Part shown: positions 1-5,626 of the stretch, one piece after another
Numbering within the stretch: the first letter of the stretch is position 1
Layout of the letters: every line of letters begins with the position of its first letter
DNA from: an uncultured Alphaproteobacteria bacterium
GTDB lineage: Bacteria > Pseudomonadota > Alphaproteobacteria > Reyranellales > Reyranellaceae
Direction: 5' to 3'
Assembly: GCA_903929895.1 (NCBI GenBank)
Contig: CAIYWM010000254.1
Coordinates: 1-14,224 of the forward strand
Length of the DNA stretch: 14,224 nt
Translations under genes and position numbers: made by a program
Notes under the pieces: generated by a model
Seen by the model: only the letters and a program-made list of their open reading frames with translations
Told to the model about the DNA's origin: nothing
The model's database searches: none

Positions 1-48
1 GAACTCGACGACCTTGATGCCCGCGAGAGGGCCCGAAGCCGGGCTCAT
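1..48 (-). CDS. CaiB/BaiF-family CoA-transferase, N-terminal fragment
   Basis: Only the first 16 codons are inside the window; the gene runs off the left edge. They read MSPASGPLAGIKVVEF. The pattern GPLAGIKVVEF is the usual opening of class III (CaiB/BaiF, formyl-CoA-transferase-like) CoA-transferases, which move CoA between carboxylic acids. The start ATG shares the bases ATGA with the TGA stop of the upstream acyl-CoA dehydrogenase (4-base overlap), so the two are probably translationally coupled and function together in acyl-CoA metabolism. The family call rests on a very short stretch, and the substrate cannot be told. Confidence 0.6.
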   Translation of the reverse strand, partial: MSPASGPLAGIKVVEF

Positions 49-1211
49 CGCAGATTGCTCCCCAGGATCTCGCGCGCGATCACCATGCGCTGCACCTCGC
101 TCGGACCTTCGCCTACCCGGCGGATGCGCATCTCGCGATACCAGCGCTCCAGCGGCAGGTCCTTGGTCATGCCCATGCCGCCATGGATCTGCATCGATCG
201 GTCGACCACGCGGCCGCCGCCTTCGGAGGCGGTCAACTTGGCGATCGAGGCCTCGATCTTGAAGGGCAGGCCCCGCCGCGCCTTCTCCGCCGCTTCCAGC
301 GTGAAGTGCCGGGCGGTGCGGATGTCGATCTCGTTGTCGACCAGCATCCATTGCACGGCCTGCCGGTTGGCGAGTTTCTCGCCGAAGGTCGTGCGCATCT
401 TGGCCCATTCGATCGCCATTTCATGCGCGGCGATGGCGACGCCGATGCAGCCCGCGGCATAGGGGATGCGCTGGCGCGTCAGCCGGTCGTTGGCAACCGC
501 GAAGCCCTTGTTCACCTCGCCCAGCACCTGATGGTCGGAGACCCAGCAATCCTTGAATTCGAGCTCGGTCGCATAGTGCGAGGAGCGCAGCGTGTGCACG
601 ACGCGGCGGACGTGGAAACCCGGCGTGTCGCTGTCGATGATGAAACAAGTGATGCCGGCGCGCCCCTTGGAGGCATCGGTCCGGGCGAAGACGATGCCGT
701 ACTGCGCGCGATCGGCATTGGAGATGAAGATCTTGGCGCCGTTCAGGACCCAGCCATTGTCCTTGCGCTCGGCTTTCGTCTGGATCGCGCGCGCCGGGTC
801 GCTGCCGCCCGACGGCTCGGTGAGGCCGAAGAAGGCCTTCTTCTCGCCGCGCAGCGTCGGATAAAGGTAGCGCTCCTTCTGGTCCTCGTTGGCCTCGAAG
901 ATCTGCGCCAGGCCGGCGCCGCCGAAGGTGCCGTAGCAGGGCACGTAGAGGCCGGCGCGATGCTGCGCCATCTCGATGGCCAGCAGCACGCGGGTGACGA
1001 TGTCGATGTCGGGGCCGCCATATTCCTTGGGGATGTCGATGCCGAACAGGCCCATCGCCTTGGTCTTCTCGACCAGCCGCGCGTGATCGGCGGGATCCAG
1101 TTCGGAGGCGTCGGGATCGAGCTTCGCTTCGAGCGGGATGATCTCCTCGCGCACGAATCGACGGACCTGGTCGATCAGCATCTGCTGTTCTTCGTTGGGC
1201 TCGAAATCCAT
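45..1211 (-). CDS. Acyl-CoA dehydrogenase family protein
   Basis: 388 aa, full length for the family. It should be a cytoplasmic FAD flavoenzyme that oxidises an acyl-CoA to the 2,3-enoyl-CoA and passes electrons to ETF. The N-terminal helical domain is followed by the FAD/substrate-binding motifs FGLTEPSGGSDPA (residues 128-140) and GWVLNGAKIFISNADRA (153-169). The C-terminal helical domain carries QIHGGMGMTKDLPLERWYR, then GEGPSEVQR, where Glu368 sits at the position of the catalytic base in the classic EGTSE motif. The ATG is preceded by a purine-rich GGAGGAGAAAGGA. Its stop overlaps the start of a CoA-transferase gene, which supports a shared catabolic route. Substrate chain length or branching cannot be read from sequence. 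The family is certain, the substrate unknown. Confidence 0.93.
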   Translation of the reverse strand: MDFEPNEEQQMLIDQVRRFVREEIIPLEAKLDPDASELDPADHARLVEKTKAMGLFGIDIPKEYGGPDIDIVTRVLLAIEMAQHRAGLYVPCYGTFGGAGLAQIFEANEDQKERYLYPTLRGEKKAFFGLTEPSGGSDPARAIQTKAERKDNGWVLNGAKIFISNADRAQYGIVFARTDASKGRAGITCFIIDSDTPGFHVRRVVHTLRSSHYATELEFKDCWVSDHQVLGEVNKGFAVANDRLTRQRIPYAAGCIGVAIAAHEMAIEWAKMRTTFGEKLANRQAVQWMLVDNEIDIRTARHFTLEAAEKARRGLPFKIEASIAKLTASEGGGRVVDRSMQIHGGMGMTKDLPLERWYREMRIRRVGEGPSEVQRMVIAREILGSNLR

Positions 1212-1224
1212 CTCGATCCTTTCT

Positions 1225-1336
1225 CCTCCCCGTTCAGAGGGGGAGGTGCCCCGCAGGGGCGGAGGGGTCAGAAAGCGGTTAATGTTGGCCTATGACCCCT
1301 CCGGCCTTCGGCCATCTCCCCATTTGAATGGGGAGG
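1225..1336. repeat. Intergenic inverted pair of a GC-rich palindromic repeat
   Basis: Two roughly 45-base copies of one repeat face each other: 1225-1270 and, inverted, 1293-1336, with about 22 bases between them. Each copy runs from CCTCCCC through a small hairpin (CCTCCCC, about 7 bases, GGGGAGG) and a second short palindrome to GGAGGGGTCA. The reverse complement of the right copy matches most of the left copy, with scattered substitutions. It fills the gap between the GIY-YIG gene and the acyl-CoA dehydrogenase gene, both on the minus strand. It resembles dispersed REP/RIME-type intergenic elements of alphaproteobacteria and could form one long stem in RNA. Dispersal in the genome is not visible from here. 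Confidence 0.75.
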
Positions 1337-1340
1337 GATG

Positions 1341-1679
1341 CTAATTCGGGCTCAGCCGTCCCAGCGGGGGCGGGTTCTTGGCGTTGTCGAGGGGCAGGCT
1401 GCCATGGTCGGCTTTGTGCACCATGAGCAGCTCGAACCAGCGCGTGCGATACTGCTGGTTCACTTCAACGCGGAACTGATGGCTGGGGCCACGCTCCGCC
1501 AGCTCACGCTGCAGCTCGGAGCGCAGCCCGAACGGCGCACGCGCCCCGGCCTGGCCGATATAGAGGACGGCGCCCGCGGCATCGGCGACCTGGTAGACGC
1601 CGAGCTGGCCCGGCAGGCGGGCGATCTCGTCGGCCGCCAGGGGCCGCCACGGCTTGTCGAGGCGGAGCCTGATGGACAC
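1341..1679 (-). CDS. Small GIY-YIG-like protein
   Basis: 112 aa from a GTG start at 1679-1677. The open frame extends much further upstream, but that part is the shadow of the crotonase gene. GTG is chosen because AGGGGAAG lies just upstream and the start falls two bases after the crotonase TAG stop. The protein has GVYQVADAAGAVLYIGQAG (residues 27-45), a GIY-YIG signature with its two short strands (GVY and YIG). Further on are candidate Arg (Arg53) and Glu (FEL, Glu84) positions and a C-terminal LPLDNAKNPP. GIY-YIG domains are usually nucleases, but many short stand-alone members have no known substrate. The tight spacing suggests co-transcription with the crotonase; I cannot say why they are together. 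Confidence 0.75.
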   Translation of the reverse strand: MSIRLRLDKPWRPLAADEIARLPGQLGVYQVADAAGAVLYIGQAGARAPFGLRSELQRELAERGPSHQFRVEVNQQYRTRWFELLMVHKADHGSLPLDNAKNPPPLGRLSPN

Positions 1680-1681
1680 GG

Positions 1682-2443
1682 CTACTTCCCCTGGAACTTC
1701 GCGGTGCGCTTCTCCAGCCGCGCCTTCATGCCTTCCTGGGCGTCCTGGCTCTTCATGGCTGCCTGCACGAGCGCGTCGACATCGTCGTGTTTGATGCCGT
1801 CGCGAAACTCGAGCTGCTTCACCGTGAGCGCCTTCATGGCCTTCAGCGACAGCGGCGCATTGGCGGCCAGCCGGTCGACCACCTTCGAGGCCTCGGTTTC
1901 GAGCTCCTCTGGCGGCACGCAGCGGGCGATCAGGCCCAACGCATGCAGCTTGGTCGACGGCAGGGGATCGCCCAGCAGCAGCATCTCGCGCGTCGTTACC
2001 GGGCCCAGCACTTCCATCAGCTTCTTGGCCAGGAACCAGTTGGGCGCGAGGCCGACCTGGGCCAGCGACATGCCGAACCGCGCCTTCCGGCTCGCCACCA
2101 CGATGTCGCAATGAAGCGCCAGCTCGTTGCCGCCGGCAATCGCGTCACCGTGCACGACGGCAACGACGGGCAGGGGACAGAGCTCGACCGCGCGCAGCAT
2201 CACCTCGATGCCGCTCGCATTGCCGCCGCCGATGGTCTCGCGCCGTTCCGCCATGTCGAGGCCGGCACAGAACACGTCGCCCTTTCCACGGATCACGACG
2301 ACACGATCCTCGGCTGCGACCGGGGCCTGCAGCGCCTCGATCATCTCGCGCATCAGCTCGCTGTCGAGCGCGTTGCGCTTCTCCGGCCGGTTCATCCAGA
2401 TGGTTTTGACCGGGCCGTCCTTCTCGATGATGACCTTGCTCAT
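1682..2443 (-). CDS. Enoyl-CoA hydratase/isomerase (crotonase) family protein
   Basis: 253 aa. The ATG at 2443 gives MSKVIIEKDG, with CCGGAG upstream overlapping the stop of the preceding receptor gene (8-base gap), so the two are likely one transcript. Crotonase-fold landmarks are MNRPEKRNALD (17-27), the oxyanion-hole loop GDVFCAGLDMAER (55-67), and GDAIAGGNELALHCDI (99-114). Glu107 matches the first catalytic Glu (Glu144 of rat crotonase). The second catalytic Glu, normally in an FGxPE motif, is absent: the segment reads FGMSLAQVGLAP with Leu127 at that place. That argues against an ordinary hydratase and leaves isomerase, hydrolase or another crotonase chemistry possible. The superfamily is secure; the reaction is not. 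Confidence 0.88.
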   Translation of the reverse strand: MSKVIIEKDGPVKTIWMNRPEKRNALDSELMREMIEALQAPVAAEDRVVVIRGKGDVFCAGLDMAERRETIGGGNASGIEVMLRAVELCPLPVVAVVHGDAIAGGNELALHCDIVVASRKARFGMSLAQVGLAPNWFLAKKLMEVLGPVTTREMLLLGDPLPSTKLHALGLIARCVPPEELETEASKVVDRLAANAPLSLKAMKALTVKQLEFRDGIKHDDVDALVQAAMKSQDAQEGMKARLEKRTAKFQGK

Positions 2444-2451
2444 GGCGCTGC

Positions 2452-3423
2452 TCACTCCGGCTCGATTCCGGCGGCCTTGATCTCCTTGGTCCACCACGCC
2501 GTCTCGCTCTTCACGTAGTCGGCAAACTGGTCGAGGGCGAGCGGGGCGATTTCCATGCGGCCCTGAGTCATCGCCTTGGCGGTAGCCGGGTCCTTCAGGG
2601 CCTCGGCGATTGCATCGGCGAGGACCTTCTGGACGTCCTTGGGCGTCGCCGCCGGCGCGAACACGGCCAGCCAGTAGACCAGCGAGTAGCCCGGCACGGC
2701 TTCAGCAATTGCCGGCAGGTCAGGGGTGACCGTCGTGCGCTTGGGGCCGGTGGTCGCGAGCCCGCGCACCCGGCCGGCCTCGATCTGGGTCAGCGCCTGC
2801 GGCAGGTCGGGGAACATCACCTGGACCTGGCCCGACGCCACGTCGCCCAGCGCCTGCGGGCTGGCCTTGTAGGGCACCCGCTCCATCTTCACGCCGGCCA
2901 GCTTGTTGAACATCTCGCCCGAGAGGCGCTGCGAGGCGCTGGCTTCGGCGTAGTTGAGCTTGCCGGGGTTCTTCTTCGCATAGTCCACCAGCTCGGCAGT
3001 CGTCTTCACCGGCAGGTCGTTGTTCACGACCAGCGCGTTGACGCCCATCACGCAGCGCATGATCGGCGCGAAATCCTTGTCGATGTCGTAGCTGAGTTTC
3101 TTGAACAGGGCGCCGTTGGCGGCGTTCGTCGTGTTCGTGCCCATCATCAGCGTGTAGCCGTCGGCCGGTGCGGTGGCGACGGCGGAGGCACCGAGCTGAC
3201 CGCTGGCGCCCGGCTTGTTCTCGATCACGACCGGCTGCTTCAGGATGTCCTGCAACTTGGCGCCGAGGCCGCGCGCCGTCAGGTCGGTGGCGCTGCCGGC
3301 CGCGAAGGGCACGACGATCTTGATCGGCTTGGTGGGATAGGCCTGAGCCAGGGCGGCCCTGGACAGCGAACCGGCCGCCAGCGCGGCGGCGCCAGCCAGG
3401 GTCGTACGACGGTTGAGTTTCAC
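2452..3423 (-). CDS. Bug-family (tripartite tricarboxylate transporter) substrate-binding protein
   Basis: 323 aa, starting at GTG (3423-3421) with AGGAGG four bases upstream. The N-terminus has a twin-arginine-like signal (LNRRTTLAG, a hydrophobic Ala/Leu stretch, cleavage near ALA-QA at about residue 27), so the product is periplasmic. The mature protein opens with YPTKPIKIVVPFAAGSATD, and VVIENKPGASG and DGYTLMMGTN follow, all hallmark segments of Bug/TctC receptors. These bind carboxylates or other small organic ligands for a TctAB membrane transporter or for signalling. No TctA or TctB gene is in the window, as is common for this expanded family. Directly downstream are acyl-CoA genes, which suggests a carboxylic acid ligand; this is inference. 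Confidence 0.93.
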   Translation of the reverse strand: MKLNRRTTLAGAAALAAGSLSRAALAQAYPTKPIKIVVPFAAGSATDLTARGLGAKLQDILKQPVVIENKPGASGQLGASAVATAPADGYTLMMGTNTTNAANGALFKKLSYDIDKDFAPIMRCVMGVNALVVNNDLPVKTTAELVDYAKKNPGKLNYAEASASQRLSGEMFNKLAGVKMERVPYKASPQALGDVASGQVQVMFPDLPQALTQIEAGRVRGLATTGPKRTTVTPDLPAIAEAVPGYSLVYWLAVFAPAATPKDVQKVLADAIAEALKDPATAKAMTQGRMEIAPLALDQFADYVKSETAWWTKEIKAAGIEPE

Positions 3424-3446
3424 GTTTCCTCCTGAGGCCGTGTCCG

Positions 3447-3472
3447 GCCGGGTCCCGTTTTAGCGACCCGGC
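3447..3472 (-). terminator. Hairpin between msrP and the Bug receptor gene, possible weak terminator
   Basis: An 8-bp perfect stem (GCCGGGTC at 3447-3454 with GACCCGGC at 3465-3472) closes a 10-base loop. It lies 23 bases after the msrP stop and 23 bases before the receptor start. No U-tract follows on the minus strand, so intrinsic termination would be weak; it may only separate two transcripts or protect an mRNA end. Confidence 0.4.
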
Positions 3473-3495
3473 GCGGCAAGGCAAAGGAGGCTAGG

Positions 3496-4458
<963 letters not shown>

Positions 4459-4565
4459 CGTTCCCTACTCCTGTGTACGCCGTGCCCCTAGTTGGGCCCG
4501 GCGGCGGGCGGTGGCAAATCAACCCTGCTCACTGCGCCGTGACGCCGCCCCTCGCTAGCGCTGCC

Positions 4566-5003
4566 CTACGGCTGCGAGTTGGTCACGGCCAGCAGGGTCG
4601 GCCACATGACGTCGCGCCAGGCATTGTTGCCGACCGCGGTGAAGGTGATCTGTCCATTCTGGACGAGGAAGAAGCGCGGCGTCTCGGCCCCCTGTTCGAT
4701 GCCGACCTCGCTCATCAGGAAGGCGTCGAGCACCCAACGCAGGTCCGAGGGCCAGCTCGCAGGCTTCAGCAAGAGCGCCGGCGTCTTCGGGAACACCACG
4801 CGGTAGTCGACCTTCTGGAACACCGGGGCCTGCTTGAAGAGTGGCTCCCACTGCGTGCGCCAGACCTTGCAGGCTTCCGACGTCTCGTCGCCGGCGAAGA
4901 TCAGCATGGGCTTCTTCGCGCCCTGCGCGCTGGCAGCGCGCGCCAGCACCGTCGAGGCGGCCAATGACAGGCCACCCGCCATCACACTACGTCTCTTGAA
5001 CAT
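4566..5003 (-). CDS. Exported thioredoxin-fold protein with SxxC motif, paralog of the candidate selenoprotein
   Basis: 145 aa from ATG at 5003, with GAGGGGGA nine bases upstream; a TTG one codon earlier is less likely. The signal region MFKRRSVMAGG plus a hydrophobic stretch ends near ASAQG (about residue 28) and looks Tat-like. The mature part begins with a strand (PMLIFAG) and then Ser42-Glu-Ala-Cys45, where thioredoxins have CxxC. A helix rich in aromatics follows, and later ETPRFFLVQNGQ (107-118), where Thr-Pro109 matches the thioredoxin cis-Pro. It aligns along its whole length with the gene just upstream (5070-5504), including ACKVW/GCKIW and the C-terminal TPRF, VGN and MWP segments. 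With Ser in place of the attacking residue it keeps one thiol only. I do not recognise a named family; a redox or binding role in the periplasm is inferred. Confidence 0.85.
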   Translation of the reverse strand: MFKRRSVMAGGLSLAASTVLARAASAQGAKKPMLIFAGDETSEACKVWRTQWEPLFKQAPVFQKVDYRVVFPKTPALLLKPASWPSDLRWVLDAFLMSEVGIEQGAETPRFFLVQNGQITFTAVGNNAWRDVMWPTLLAVTNSQP

Positions 5004-5013
5004 CAATCCACGT

Positions 5014-5046
5014 CCCCCTCGTGAGAGATCCCACGAGGGTAATATG
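5014..5046 (-). promoter_or_regulatory. Leader hairpin covering the ribosome binding site of the SxxC gene
   Basis: A perfect 8-bp stem, CCCTCGTG (5016-5023) with CACGAGGG (5032-5039), has an 8-base loop. Read on the minus strand, its 3' arm overlaps the Shine-Dalgarno GAGGGGG (5020-5014), so folding would hide it. A CATATT box (5046-5041) touches the upstream side. An equivalent hairpin and box precede the paralog at 5513-5544. CATATT might be a -10 element, but I see no convincing -35, and transcription could also come through from upstream. Confidence 0.5.
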
Positions 5047-5069
5047 GAGCAACGCAGCCTGTCCGGAAA

Positions 5070-5504
5070 CTAGGCCTTGGTGGCCGTCACTTCCTGGATC
5101 ATCGGCCACATCTTGTCCTTCCAGCCGCCGTTTCCGGTGACCGTGAGGACGATCTTGCCGTCCTGGAAGAGGATGAAGCGCGGGGTCGCATTGGGGCTCT
5201 TCTTGCCATCCTCGCTGGCTAGGAAGGCAGCCCGGATCGGTCTCGCCGGCGCGGGCCAGCTTTCGTCGACCATCAGGAGGTCGGCATTGGCCGGATGAAC
5301 CACTTGATAGTCCATCTTCTTGAAAGCGGCCGACTTGAGGAAATCAGGCTCGGACTGGGCACGCCAGATCTTGCAGCCGCCTCAAAGTTCGTGGCCGACG
5401 AACACCAGCGTCGGGCGCCCAGACTGGGCACTGGCGACGCGGGCCAGTGACGATGCGGCAGCCATCGCCAGGCCACCCACCATCAAAGACCGTCTGTTGA
5501 ACAT
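5070..5504 (-). CDS. Candidate selenoprotein: exported thioredoxin-fold protein with UxxC motif (in-frame TGA at 5384-5382)
   Basis: 144 aa if TGA at 5384-5382 is read as selenocysteine (residue 41). The frame is open from the start to TAG at 5072-5070 with this single interruption. ATG at 5504 is preferred over the one two codons earlier because GGGAG lies eight bases before it. Residues 1-27 (MFNRRSLMVGG, hydrophobic stretch, ASAQ) form a Tat-like signal. Then come strand TLVFVG, HEL, Sec41-Gly-Gly-Cys44, helix KIWRAQSEP, strand MDYQVVHP and ATPRFILFQDGK with Thr-Pro108 at the thioredoxin cis-Pro position. The downstream paralog matches on both sides of the TGA and has Ser where the TGA falls. 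UxxC in place of CxxC is the classic selenoprotein redox motif. A SECIS-like hairpin follows the TGA. The alternative is a recent nonsense mutation. The sel genes are not in this window. Confidence 0.72.
5347..5378 (-). promoter_or_regulatory. SECIS-like hairpin just after the in-frame UGA
   Basis: Hand-folded RNA, numbering bases after UGA. Outer stem: GGCU (4-7) with AGCC (32-35), plus C9-G31. Middle: G12-C29 and A13-U28, with U14 bulged. Apical stem: CUGG (15-18) with CCAG (24-27), loop CGUGC (19-23). A bulged U on the 5' side and GU in the apical loop are features known to matter for SelB binding in E. coli fdhF. The loop starts 18 bases after the UGA, a spacing normal for bacterial SECIS elements. 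At the same place the SxxC paralog reads CUGGCGCACGCAG, which loses both the GU and the closing pair. No energy calculation was done. Confidence 0.6.
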
Positions 5505-5512
5505 GAACATCA

Positions 5513-5544
5513 CTCCCGTGGAACCATTCCACAGGGCGAATATG
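5513..5544 (-). promoter_or_regulatory. Leader hairpin covering the ribosome binding site of the candidate selenoprotein gene
   Basis: A 9-bp stem (5515-5523 with 5527-5535, one G-U wobble in RNA) closes a 3-base loop. Its 3' arm contains most of the Shine-Dalgarno GGGAG (5517-5513). A CATATT box (5544-5539) lies three bases upstream. The layout (CATATT, CCCT-GTGG, CACG-GGG) matches the leader of the SxxC paralog, so the leader was probably duplicated with the gene or kept for common control. Confidence 0.5.
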
Positions 5545-5607
5545 AGAGGCCGGCCGGCGGGGGAGAAGCGCCATCCGTCCGGCCTCACTGCCTTGTGACC
5601 CGAGCGG

Positions 5608-5626
5608 AGGCCGCCTCAGGCGGCCT
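5608..5626 (-). terminator. Perfect hairpin at the EF-G2 stop codon
   Basis: AGGCCGCC (5608-5615) and AGGCGGCCT's complement arm (5619-5626) form an 8-bp perfect stem with a 3-base loop, and the loop is the TGA stop codon of the EF-G2 gene. No U-run follows on the minus strand, so it may be a weak terminator or only a by-product of GC-rich sequence. Confidence 0.3.

Noticed and set aside
183..1295. Long plus-strand ORF of 370 codons
   Set aside because: It is antisense to the acyl-CoA dehydrogenase, low in recognisable motifs, and typical of open shadow frames in GC-rich DNA.
5070..5504. Frameshifted pseudogene of the SxxC paralog
   Set aside because: The two halves are in one frame and differ only by a single TGA at a redox position; there is no other lesion. 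A simple nonsense mutation cannot be excluded, but position and hairpin favour recoding.
5505..5618. Readthrough fusion of EF-G2 with the candidate selenoprotein
   Set aside because: The EF-G2 TGA is also followed by GGCGGC and the frame stays open into the next gene, but the 38 codons between show no conserved protein features and the downstream gene has its own signal peptide and ribosome site. EF-G2 ends at its normal length.
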